From assembly GCA_028641055.1 (NCBI GenBank), contig CM054063.1, positions 181,790,756 through 181,854,755 of the forward strand: a DNA stretch of 64,000 nucleotides, read 5' to 3'. This document shows, one piece after another, positions 44,801 through 54,547 of this stretch (its first letter is position 1; every line of letters begins with the position of its first letter). Source of the stretch: Alopecurus myosuroides. Its lineage: Eukaryota; Streptophyta; Magnoliopsida; Poales; Poaceae. The notes beneath the pieces were generated by a model, which made no database searches, was not told the origin of the DNA, and saw only the letters and a list, made by a program, of their open reading frames with translations. The position numbers were made by a program, and so were the translations under genes.

Positions 44801-46559
44801 TAGAGGACTCGGGCGACGGTCTTCTCCAACGAAAACGACGTCGGGTAGAGGGCGACGAGGCCACTTCCAAGGATAATTCCTTAGAGGAATCACCCGGGAA
44901 GGAGCCCCTCATCGTAACCCCGCTGCAATCACTCGCCCCTCCCTCAGTCCCGACAATCCAAACCGCCTGGAATGCGGATATGCTGGACGAGGAGGAGGAT
45001 GATGACGAGTAAGTTTTTCTTCTCACTTGTAGTCGAACATTTCCTTTCGCGTCGTTTCTGACACATTGCCTTCATTGTAGCTTGCAAGCCATCAGCCCTC
45101 GCAGGTATGCCTCTTCCCTTCCTCCCGAAAAGAGGAACAAAGTGGGAGCTGCGGGTGAGACTCCTACCGCCGACACCGTCCAAAATTCACCGAGTGCAGC
45201 CCCCAATGCGGCGACTACGGAATACAGGATTCCTAGTTTTGCTGCTGAGGCGTCGGCTCCGAAGGAGGTGTCGGGCAGCTCAGCGGATCCTCTCTCCCTC
45301 GCTCAAGGCCAGGTAAACTTCACTATCTTCTTCTTCTTTTTTTTAAATGCTTTTTCATCCTTGGATTTATTATCGGGTGCACGTCAGTGCTCCCGATGGG
45401 AGTAGCCCTCGAGGCTGTAGTCGATCGCATGCGGTCGGCTACAGTCTCAAATATAATCTCTTTCTTCTGCCTCTTTTTATCGGGTGCACGGCAGTGCTCC
45501 CGATGGGAGCTGCCCCCGAGGCTATACTCGAATGTTTACAATCGAGTATAGGCTCCAATCTCACTTTTCTGATTCTTCTATCTTCTTTTTCCTTGCAGTC
45601 ACTTATTGACTCCCTTGCGGCGATTGGGCGCCGCGTTGTTCTTGCTGAATCGGAATGCGGGATCCTTCGGGCGGACCATAGTCGACTCACCACAGAGAAT
45701 GAGCTTCTTCGGGGTAAGCTTAGCCATCTTTTTCTGTTTGCGTTTTTCCATCAGTTCTTCGATTCTGATAAGTGTTGCTGTGCAGCTCAACTTGAGTTTT
45801 TGAAGACCGAGAAGGACAATGCTTCTACTCGGGTAATAGCTCAAGAGGCTGAGTTGGCGGCCGTTCGCCAGGATCTGGAATCCTCCCGTATGTCTTCGGC
45901 TGACTTTGAAGGGAAGCTTGCTTCTGCCCAAGAGGCTCTGAAGAAGTTGGAGGAAGCCGGCACCAAGGCGGATGCCGATCTTGTCGACTTCCTTCGTCCC
46001 CTTGCCGAGCGCTTTGCGGGTAAGTTACCTTTGGCTTATAACTTGTCTTCTGCTGTTTTGAGTCTTCTGTATCTTAACATTTTTCTCTGCAGGTCTTCTG
46101 GGTGTTTCACTGGAGCTCCCTGGGGTCCGTCGGGTGGATGCCCTGACGGATTCTTGCGCCCAGCTCAGGAGGCACGCCGAAGGGGTCTGCACTTTGATTG
46201 GCGATGCCATTCGAGTGTTGACGCAACTGCACAGCCGCCTTCTCGTCAACGCCGTGTCTCCACCCGCGTTGGGCGATCTGCTGAAGATTTTCTCGGAGAG
46301 CAATCTCCTTGAAGCTTACGCGGGTTCCCAGTCAGAATCTGGAGCGAAGACCGCGATCCAGTTCGCGCTAGCACACGGGGTCACTGGTTTGGAGGAGGCC
46401 TACTCGGAGCTTTCCTTCGATCCTGTTACGGGAAAAAAGGTAGGGCTTCGTCGTTTTGGCGATGCCGCTGGAGTCCTTGCTCGGAAGTTATCCGAGTTGT
46501 TTGCCCGTGCTAGGGGAGGGACCACTGCCGCGAGTGGTAGCACAACTGTAGTTTCTTAG
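38817..46559 (+). CDS. Antisense accessory gene of the Tat element ('putative gypsy type transposon' domain), spliced, split by a solo LTR
   Basis: ATG 38817 (MEGGKKRVVASSSRAS). Coding segments: 38817-39109, [insertion 39110-43881 plus repeated TATGT], 43887-44565, 44662-45008, 45081-45312, 45599-45713, 45786-46019, 46093-46559 (TAG). Ignoring the insertion and one copy of its target duplication, the frame is open throughout: five GT-AG introns, all phase-consistent, giving 788 residues. The N-terminal third (LLPPDAEKRV; then MQHIAFFIVLCECFLGIRPHWGLW) matches the plant domain called putative gypsy type transposon (PF04195, family recognised from memory). The middle is Ser/Asp/Glu-rich, and the segment from 45600 to 46020 predicts coiled coil (LEFLKTEKDN, EALKKLEEAG). 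Function unknown. Insertion of the solo LTR now disrupts it, but I see no other lesion, while gag-pol opposite has several. Confidence 0.8.
39110..43881 (-). mobile_element. LARD-type solo LTR (Sukkula-like?), 4.77 kb
   Basis: Ends are TGTCGCACCC (left) and GGATGTTACA (right), flanked by the perfect 5-bp duplication TATGT (39105-39109 and 43882-43886). Minus orientation (TGTAACATCCC start) seems likelier because the CT-rich, leader-like part reads that way. There is no internal domain and no coding sequence; the longest frames (42289-43219 on the minus strand and their complements) are CT-rich low-complexity shadows. Size and lack of coding match LTRs of large retrotransposon derivatives such as Sukkula; the name is a guess. 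A G homopolymer of about 18 lies near 42333-42350. Confidence 0.8.
41230..42100. repeat. Diverged tandem repeat of about 159 bp in the solo LTR
   Basis: The landmark tatatttggaaag recurs at about 41359, 41529, 41688, 41847 and 42005, giving spacings of 170, 159, 159 and 158 bp. Each unit also has ttcaaaacanNaaac before the landmark and gaaaacatattt after it. A-rich/T-rich; no coding. Confidence 0.7.
45370..45590. repeat. Two-copy 108-bp repeat inside an intron of the antisense gene
   Basis: tatcgggtgcacgtcagtg (about 45371) and tatcgggtgcacggcagtg (about 45479) each lead into ctcccgatgggag, then a ccccgaggct-like motif and a cga...tcg inverted pair. A related piece (gtgctcccgatgggagtagc) occurs at about 46670, downstream of the gene's stop codon. 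Confidence 0.7.
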
Positions 46560-46778
46560 TTTATTTCATTTGTACTTCGCAGCTTCGATTGTAATGAACC
46601 CTGGGATGTGCTCCCGTATTTTCAATATTTTAATCGAGATGTTTTGCTGAAATGCTTCCCGCGATTGTGTGTGCTCCCGATGGGAGTAGCCCCCGAGCAC
46701 CTGTCGAATAGGTGGTTAATATATCTCGAGTAGGACATCTTATTCCTTAATCTTCCTTGTATTTTTCAGGTGACCGGG

Positions 46779-47577
46779 ATGGCTGCAGAGCCTTCGGGTG
46801 GACCTGCTGCTCCAGCCGATCCTCGTGTTGCCGCTGTTGGGACCTTGGCGGGTCTCCGTGATCGTGTAGCTGATGGTGAACGCAAGCTAAAGGCGTTGCG
46901 TGGAGTAGCCGATGTGGCTAAATCCAAACAAAAACTGGCGACTGAACGGGAGCAATTTGTGATGGATGAATTGGCGTCTGTTGCCAATGATTTGCTCTGT
47001 AAGTAGTTCAGCCCCCAAGTCTTTCTTATCTCGTGCTCTCTTTGGATCATGTATCCTTTCTTTCCAGTTGTTCGACCGGATGACAGGAATGAGAAACAAT
47101 GGGTGGAGAACCATATCTTTCAAGAAGCTGGTAGCTCAAGGCCTCATGCGAATAATTTTTGGTCTGATCGTAGTCGAGGTTTTGGTGCTTGCCACCTTGA
47201 AGTTCCGAATCAACCAGGAGAAAATACTCGTGAGTTCCTTTCACGAGGTTTTGATTGCAATGAATGCTGCTTTTTATCCGCTGCAAAGGGGTCCAGAAGA
47301 TTGGAGCCATCTTCTCAGGGTGTTCGGTCGAGAAGGAGAGATTCGCGAGTGTATTCGCAATCAGATGACTTGCGGATCGGTGGTGGCTCTCTCTTTCGTC
47401 CGGTTATGGCATCCTGAGGTGAATTTCAACTCCATAGCTAGACTTCCTGATGGTCCAATCGATGATATGTCTCCTCATTATAGGGCTGTTCGACCTGCGG
47501 CAGAGGAGATCATTCGATTGACCTCAGATGAGGTAGATCGTGTTTTGGCGGCTGAGAACACTCATCGCCGTGTGTAA
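46779..47577 (+). pseudogene. Second antisense accessory ORF of the Tat element (two exons, one frameshift)
   Basis: ATG 46779 (MAAEPSGGPAAPADP). Exon 1 ends at 46998 and the GT-AG intron 46999-47067 joins in frame. Exon 2 reads VRPDDRNEKQWVENHIFQEA, then must change frame near 47225-47240 to continue as EVLIAMNAAFYPLQRGPED and LLRVFGREGEIRECI to the TAA 47575-47577. It lies 220 bp after the first antisense gene; acceptor-like ttttcag at 46769 suggests it could also be a downstream exon of the same transcript. No function is known to me. The amphipathic helical first half resembles the coiled-coil part of other accessory ORFs. Confidence 0.5.
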
Positions 47578-47852
47578 GTGTAGGATGTATATATCCTGTT
47601 TCGTTGTGTAGTTTGTAAAAACTGTTGTAAGGTGTGTAACCCTGTATATATAAATTGTCCTGTGATTCTTAATTTAGGCGTAGCCCCCGTGTGTTTCTGG
47701 GGTGTATACCTGTAACTTTTAGCATGTAAGGATGAATAATCTTCGGGTATCTATGGTTGAGAAACCATGTATTTTATTGCGATGACTGAGAAGTCATGTA
47801 TTCGAGTTACAGGAGTGGCTAATATAGCCTTATTGCTGCGAGAAAAATAGGT

Positions 47853-49604
47853 CTAGGGATAAAATTTGCAGAGGTGTGCGATATTCCAAGGATTGGAATA
47901 GATGCCTCCAGTCGCCGGGTTCTTCAGTCTATAAGCCCCGCCTGGGATAACTTCGTGTATTATGAAGGGTCCTTCCCATGGTGGCTCGAGCTTGTGTCCT
48001 TCCTTCTGCTTGAGCCGTAACACCAGATCTCCTACTGCGAAAGCTCTATGGCGTATGCGGCGACTGTGATAGTTTCGCAGTGATTGTTGATATACTGCGG
48101 ATCTTGCGAGTGCAATATCGCGCATTTCATCTAGTGCGTCCATATCTTCCGCGAGTGCCCTGTTGGAGGTTTCTTCACTGTAAGCGACAACTCGTGGGGC
48201 GCTGAACCTGACGTCCTCGGGAAGGACTGCTTCTGCCCCGTATACCATGAAAAATGGCGTGTAGTTTGTAGATCGGTTTGGAGTTGTGCGGAGGCTCCAT
48301 AGCACGGAGGGTAGCTCTTCGGCCCAATGTCCCGCTGCTGGGTGTAGACGATCGAGTAGACGCTTCTTGATGCCAGCTGAAACTAAGCCGTTGGATCTTT
48401 CGACTTGTCCGTTCGTTTGCGGATGAGCAACTGAGGTGAATTTGAAATTGATGCCCTTTTCTTCGCAGAACTGCTGTGTTTCCTTGGCCGTGAAATTAGA
48501 ACCATTGTCTGTAATGATGTCGTGTGGCACTCCAAATCTGCATACAATGGAGTCGAGGAATTTGACGGCGCATTGAGCACTAGCCGAGGTTACTGGCATG
48601 GCTTCAATCCATTTGGTAAACTTGTCGACTGCGACCAGCAAGTGTGTGTATCCACCTGGCGTGGACTTGCGTAGCGGTCCTACCATGTCTAGCCCCCATT
48701 GTGCAAAGGGCCAGCCAATGGGTATCATATGCAGTTCAGTAGCGGGTGCGTGTGGTTTTGGCGCGAATCGCTGGCAAGCGTTGCACCGGTCGACTAGCTC
48801 CTCTGCGTCTCTGGCTGCTGTAAGCCAGTAGAATCCCGCTCGAAAAGCTTTTCCCATGATTATTTTCCAGCTTGCGTGATGTCCACAGTCTCCTTGGTGG
48901 ATGTCTTGGAGTAATTCCTTGCCGTCTTCGGGTGCTATACATCGCTGGAGTATACCCGAGATGCTTTGCTTGTATAACTCTCCATTGATCACCCGAAAAT
49001 ATTTACTGCGCCTGATTATCTGTCGAGCCTGACGAAGATCTGCTGAGAGCTGTTTGGCGGACAGGTAGTCGAGGTACTTCTGTGTCCAAACTGGCTCGAC
49101 CAGAAATACTTGTCGCGAAATATTATGAATAAGCTCGATAATGGCAACTTGCGGGCTAACCTCTGTTTCCGGTGCTGCAGGTGCCCCGGCGGCTTTCTTG
49201 ACTTTGACTGATCGCTTAATTATTCGCTCGAAATATATCCCTGGCGGTACGGGTGTATTTGTGGAACCCATGTTGGCCAGCCTGTCTGCTTCTTCATTAC
49301 TAGATCTCGCAATGTGCTTTAACTCGCATCCTTTGAAACTGCCCTCGAGTAGGTTGTACATGTCACGGTAGGCAACCATGTTTTCGGCGATAGCGTCGCA
49401 CTCCTTCATTGTCTGTTGCACGATGAGGTTGGAATCGCCTTAGATCATCAATCGGGTGGCTCCACACGCGACTGCCATCTTCATCCTATGCAACAATGCC
49501 TCATATTCTGCGTCGTTGTTTGATGCCGGATCATCGGGTGGAAAATCCAATCGTAGGACGTACTGCAGCTTGTCTCCTCTAGGTGATATTAGTACGATTC
49601 CGGC
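47853..49604 (-). pseudogene. Second RNase H and integrase of the Tat element
   Basis: In minus order, a second RNase H-like domain spans 49604 to about 49250 (DAEYEALLHRMKMA, GDSNLIVQQ, SNEEADRLANMGS), distinct from the RT-linked RNase H; this extra domain marks the Tat lineage. Integrase follows: zinc-binding HxxxxH...CNACQRFAPK (about 48930-48760), core with WGLDMVGPLRK and DKFTKWIEAMP (about 48680-48590), ITDNGSNF (about 48510) and AHPQTNGQVERSNGL (about 48430-48385) giving D, D and E residues, and a C-terminal GDLVLRLKQKEGHKLEPPWEGPF block. The frame is open from 49421 to 47853. An in-frame TAA at 49440-49442 and the TGA at 49605-49607 break the second RNase H from its neighbours. Confidence 0.88.
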
Positions 49605-51023
49605 TCATGCTCCTTCGTTTCTTTTGGACCCGTCGAAGTACATTATCCAGTTGCTCGTGTACTCAGGCGGTCCTGGTGTTTGTAGCTCTGTCCACTCGCT
49701 TAAGAATTCCACGAGTACCTGGGATTTTACTGCATTGCGTCCTGCATAAGTGATGTCCCAAGCGCCCAATTCGATGCTCCATTTTGCTATTCTTCCGGAT
49801 GCCATAGGGTTGTTCATGATTGTACCGAGTGAGGCATCATTAACCACTGTGATGGCGTGTTCCTGAAAGTAGTGCTTGAGTTTTCGAGCCGTAAGAACAA
49901 CTCCATATGCGAGCTTCCGGTAGTGAGGATATCGTTGCTTGCATGGCGAGAGCACTTCACTGATGTAATAAATCGGTCGTTGGACTCCATATGCCTTGCC
50001 CTCCTCAGGTCGTTCGACTACGATTGCAGTGCTGATGACCTGGTTTGTTGCGGCTAGGTATAGGTAAAGTGGCTCCCTCTCTTGTGGTGTTGCGAGGACG
50101 CGTCTGCTTTGCAACGATCGTTTCAAGTCTGCGAACGCTTGTTTAGCTTCTGGGGTCCACTAAAATTTATCCGTCTTTTCCAACAGCTTGTAGAAAGGCA
50201 ATGCTTGCTCTCCCAATCGCGCGATAAACCTGCTCAAGGCAGCTAGTCGTCCTGCGAGCTGCTGGACTCCGCGTAGATTGGTTGGCTCCTTCATTGTCAA
50301 GATTGCTTGTATTTTCTCTGGGTTGGCTTCGATGCCTCTAGCGGATACCAGGTACCCGAGAAGTTTTCCTGCTGGAACACCGAAGACGCATTTTGTTGGA
50401 TTGAGCTTGATCCTGTATGCGTTGAGGGCGTTGAACGTTTCTCTAATGTCCTCGAGGAGTGTGTCCTCTACCCGAGTCTTGATGACGATGTCGTCAACGT
50501 ACACTTGTACGTTCTTGCCAATGAGCTTGGCGAGGCATTTTTGCATGCAGCGCTGATATGTTGCGCCTGCGTTCTTGAGCCCGAAGGGCATTGTCGTGTA
50601 GTAGTATACACCATGTGGCGTGATGAATGCTGTTTTCTCTTCGTCCTCCTGTTTCATCCGGATCTGATTATATCCCGAATAGGCGTCTAGGAAGGAAAGG
50701 CGTTGACAACCTGCCGTAGAGTCTATGATCTGGTCGATTCGCGGGAGGGGAAAGTTATCCTTGGGGCAGTGCTTATTTAACGACGTGTAGTCGATGCACG
50801 CCCGAAGGATGTCGGTGTTCTTTTTGGGGACCAACACTGGGTTTGCTAACCAAGTGGATATCTTGATCTCCCTGATGAATTTTGCGGCTAGCAGTCTGTT
50901 TACTTTTTCTCCAAGCGCCTTCTGCTTGGGTTCTGAGAACCGTCGAGTGGTCTGCTTGATGGGTTTTGCATCCTTGAAGACTTCGAGCGAGTGCTCGGCG
51001 AACTCCCTGGGTATTCTCGGCAT
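49605..51023 (-). pseudogene. Reverse transcriptase and RNase H of the Tat element
   Basis: The RT frame (51023-50160, 287 residues) has the conserved blocks FLDAYSGYNQI, MPFGLKNAGATYQR and the catalytic YVDDIVIKT (about 50505-50479), then LGYLVSARGIEANPEKI. A TAG at 50160-50162, probably a mutated sense codon, interrupts it before the RNase H part (50126-49605: YYISEVLSPCKQRYPHYRK, KLKHYFQEH). A small frameshift near 51050 separates it from protease. All catalytic blocks are otherwise recognisable; the copy is inactive because of the stops. Confidence 0.88.
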
Positions 51024-51085
51024 ATCTGAGGGCTGCCAGGCAAAACTTCCCAGTACTCACGGAGGAGTTCGACGAGCGCGCTTTC

Positions 51086-51670
51086 CTATGCTTGCGAGAG
51101 GGTAGTTGAGACCATCGCTGTCTTTGCAGAATCTGTCGGGTGCACCTGATGTTTTCGGGTGTCGCTGTTGGCGCTGAACTCCAATTCAGGCGCGTTTTTC
51201 TTTGTGAGGGGCATCACAGAGTGATCCATGGTTTTTGCCAGCTCTTGCAATTCTTCTTGCATCCCGAAAGATTTTGCGATCTCGTTGAATTCAATGTCGC
51301 ATTTGTTGGATTTCTGAAAATCTCCGTCGATGGTGATAACGCCGTATTCTCCAGGTAACTTGAGCTTCAGGTACGCGTAGTGTGGTACTGCCATGAATCT
51401 GGCGAACGCTGTTCGACCAAGGATGGCGTGGTACTGTGAAGGCCAGTCGACGACTTTGAAGTCAAGGAATTCTCTTCTGTAGTTGCTTTGATTGCCCAAC
51501 ACAACTTCTAGGTTAATTGTTCCGAGTGGTCGGATTGCCTTTCCCGGAACTATCCAGTGGAAGGATGTTTCTGATTCCGCAAGGCCATCCAGGTTCTTTT
51601 TCATCCGACGGAGTGTGTCCGCGTAGATAATGTTGATGCCACTGCCCCCGTCCATGAATACGCGGGCCAA
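51086..51670 (-). pseudogene. Protease domain of the Tat element
   Basis: The frame opens at 51670 (MARVFMDGGSGINIIY); the catalytic-type DGGSG lies around residues 7-11, and a hydrophobic ILGRTAFARF block lies near residue 85. It continues from gag in the same frame but for a TAG at 51686-51688. A stop at 51086-51088 and a frameshift follow before RT. Confidence 0.82.
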
Positions 51671-51685
51671 ATCATAGTTGCCAAT

Positions 51686-53727
51686 CTATGCTTGGATTAC
51701 GAGGGCGGCGTTTCCTGGTCGATAGACTCGTGGTGGGTGGTCTTTCATTGAGAATGTGATCGGTTGATCCGCCATCTTCAGGTATTCGGGCTTTGTTGGC
51801 GGAGTCTGCACAGCCATGCATAACTGCCTCGTGTTAGTCTTTTGAGCTCTGCGGGATGGACATACCTTCTGGATCATTGCTAGTTGTCCTGCCGGATTCG
51901 GGTACGCATTGGCTCCGGAGTTTTGTGCAGGTGGCGCTGGCAGTGCAGCTAACGCCATGTTTGGATTTGCTGGTGGAGGTAGGGGTTGTGGCGGCTGGAA
52001 CCCTTGGTGGCCTCCTCCTGGAAGTGGCGGGTAATTTGGAGTAGCTGCTAATCTGCTTTTCTTCGAGAAAGCCTCATGAATGTCGTGGAACTTCCGACAA
52101 TCCTTGAGGAGGTGCGTTGCCTTGGTTTTGCCCGTACGCTTATCTATAAACAGATGTAGCGAGCAGTAAGCATCAAGGTCCTCCTCGGGACTTTTTTCTT
52201 CAACCTTTGGTTTCCATTCGCGATTTCCACGTCGTCCGGTGTCGCGACTTCGCGTGAATTCCGCTGCTACCATTTCCTCTCGATCCTCGTGATCGTAGTA
52301 TTTCCTTCTCTTTCATCGGCCATGGCGATCTTCCTCGGGTGCGGGTGATGATGCTCTCTCATTGCGTACTGCGTCTTCTCCGTTAGCCCATTTGTCGGCT
52401 ATGTTCATCAGCTCCCCAATAGTTTTGGGTGCGGCTCTGCCTAGATCCTCTCTGAAAGCAGTTCTTCGGGCGCCTTTTGTGAAGGCTTCAATCGCTACTT
52501 CTTCCGAGATGGTTCCCGCGGTGTTCCTGAGCATGGTCCATCGCTGGATGTACTCGCGGGTGGATTCGCCGCTTTTCTGCTTGCAGGCTCGTAGTTCTTC
52601 GATGGTGGCCGGCCTCTTGTAAGTCGACTGGAAGTTTTTGCAGAAGTCACGGTGCAGGTCATCCCACGATGCATAACAAGATCTTGGCCTCCTTTCCAGC
52701 CAGCTACGGGCTGCGCCGGTGAGATGTAGATTGAGGTATTGCATAGCCGTGTTCTTGTTCCCACGCTGGCATTTTACTGCCGTGAGGTAATCGTTTAGCC
52801 ACTGAGAAGGCTCGAGTGAGCCGTCGTACTTTGTCACTTCTGTGCTGAGCTTGAATCTTTTAGGTAGAGGTGCTTCGCGGATGCTGCGGGAAAAACAGAG
52901 CGCTCCACAAGTTTCGTCATCCGAAGAACCGTACGAAGAGAGTTCGCGATATCGCGATGCCCTTGCCTTGTCCACCTTATTTTGTGCGATGTCCGATCGC
53001 GCGTCCTATCCTGGTTGGTCGCGGTCGGTGTCCTTCCTCGGTTCCTTGCTTCGTTTTCGCGAGCGGCTGCTGTGGTGTCTCGAGCTTTTGTCTCTCGGGC
53101 TGCCCTCGCTGCTGCTTCGACTGTCGTCGCGACGTCGCGCTTCTTTTCCTCGACCACGACGTGGCGATTTGTCCCTTCTTGGCGAAGAGCTCCTACGCCT
53201 GCGGGTGGTTTGCTCGTTCGCATAGCCTCCTTGGCTCGATCCCAAGCTTCCCGCGAGACGCCGATTATGGCGCGTTTTGCTGCGCTATGTTCTGTCTCCG
53301 GGGGTTGCTCCGATCCTGCCATGCAGACTTGAGCCAGTCGTGGCCCGTGCGTCCTAGGCGTAGATCGGAAGGCTCTTTGGAGTCGAGAAGGTTCCTCTGT
53401 CGAGAGGGTATGGTAGTTGTTTGTATTGAAGCGGACGGACTCGCCGCTTTTCTCCAGATGAAGGCGCGAGTCGACGGCTCCTGATTCAGATCCTGATTCT
53501 TCCGGGAGGTGGAGGATTCCATCCCTATTGGTCACGAACTTCAGGCTCCCGAACGTCAGGGTGACGCTCCTCTCCAGATCGTCGAATACCGGGCGCGTTT
53601 CCGGCGAGTGAGGGGTGACCACGACAGATCCGATCCGTATAGGATTGTTTGGAGCTGTAGTCGAGGGTTTCCAACGAGAGTTGGTTGTCGATGAAGTCGA
53701 AGATGCCGGTGATCCATCGCCCGCCGT
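51686..53727 (-). pseudogene. gag gene of the Tat element, frameshifted
   Basis: The N-terminal frame (open from inside the LTR at 53949 to 52834) carries a charged region rich in Arg/Ser/Glu. Near 52980 the frame shifts into the Gag core (52975-52313), with the retrotransposon-gag block QWLNDYLTAVKCQRG, AMQYLNLHLTGAARSWL, FCKNFQSTYKRPATIEELRACKQKSGESTREYIQRW (written here only as landmarks, about 52815-52540). Another break near 52300 leads to the C-terminal part (52273-51686) with a Pro-rich PQPLPPPANP stretch and a Cys/His pair region (YCSLH...LLKDCRKFH). The start codon is uncertain because the frame is open through primer site and LTR. Confidence 0.8.
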
Positions 53728-53746
53728 TCCCACAGACGGCGCCAAT
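53728..53746 (-). other. Primer-binding site of the Tat element
   Basis: The minus strand reads TTGGCGCCGTCTGTGGGAA one base inside the 5' LTR; this sequence is the usual leader start of Tat-type plant elements. An identical copy lies at 37066-37084. Confidence 0.75.
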
Positions 53747-54239
53747 TGTCGAATCTGTCGTTCAGCAATTCCCTCAGGTGAACCCATAGGGTTTCGAATA
53801 GGAGAACCCATGAGCGCTAGTGGCGATCGTCGGCTAAACAGGGGGCAATATTTACCCAGGTCCGGGGCCCTCGTAGAGGTAAAACCCTTACTCCTGCCTC
53901 TGTCGATCTGTATTAATCGAGTAGATCGGTTACAATGATGGTGGCTCAAGTCGAGAGTACGATCTCGAGCTCAAGGCTTTGGTGTTGCGGTGTTGCTTGG
54001 TCCTCTACCGGTGGTTCTCCTGGCCTTATATAGGTGGCCAGGTCTCAAACCCTACCCAGAGAGGACTCGAATTCTCGCCCTATGTCGGTTACAGGTTTCC
54101 TAACTTAGCCCGCAAGGTATTGCGGGTGGGCTTCACATGGGCCTTTCGGCGCTCCAAGGGCTCCTCCTCTTGGGCCTTAACCTTGGGCCGGAGATGGGGG
54201 TGTCCTTTCCCGCAGGGTCTAATATCCATTCCTTCGTCA
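53747..54239 (-). repeat. 5' LTR of the Tat element
   Basis: 493 bp; minus-strand start TGACGAAGG at 54239, end GATTCGACA at 53747. Pairs with 37085-37577. The flank at 54240-54244 is agcac. Confidence 0.9.
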
Positions 54240-54248
54240 AGCACTGCC

Positions 54249-54530
54249 ACTGTGTAACATCAATGCGTGATCTAATTTTGAAAATCTCGTCAAATAGAGC
54301 CGACATTGAAAACCTGACGGAATTGATAGGCGCATACGCTTTTGAGATCAATTTTAAAATGGTGTTGATAAGTTTGGGGATGAGCGAGATGATACGAAAA
54401 TTCAGTCCAGTGATGTCCGTGGTTCCAAGGGCGAATCCATTGAGGATATGCATGACCAATGCCTTTAACCAACAACCAAAAAAAGGCTATCGGGAGCCCA
54501 GTCCCGGTGCCGTATCCGCCTTTGTATTTT
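54249..54530 (-). pseudogene. Possible LINE reverse-transcriptase fragment
   Basis: A minus-strand open frame contains FALGTTDITGLNFRIISLIPK (landmark only), which looks like the N-terminal RT block of plant L1-type LINEs (hydrophobic run then LIPK). It is cut on the left by the Tat LTR. Only one motif supports this. Confidence 0.35.
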
Positions 54531-54547
54531 GAAGCACTGCGTCTAGT

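Larger units (their letters stand above)
37040..54239 (-). mobile_element. Tat-lineage Ty3/gypsy element with antisense accessory genes, about 17 kb
   Basis: LTRs of 493 bp lie at 53747-54239 (5', minus orientation) and 37085-37577 (3'). From the 5' LTR downward come a primer site, gag (53.7-51.69 kb), protease, RT-RNase H, a second RNase H and integrase (to 47853), then about 10 kb with two plus-strand accessory genes, then the 3' LTR. A second RNase H and antisense ORFs between integrase and 3' LTR are features of the Tat lineage (Grande, Retand and relatives). The LTRs differ at about 11 sites (about 2 percent), so it is fairly young. A 4.77-kb LARD-type solo LTR at 39110-43881 is nested inside. 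Odd: below 37085 a second primer site and leader follow the 3' LTR (37040-37084), so no target duplication is present there. Confidence 0.85.
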
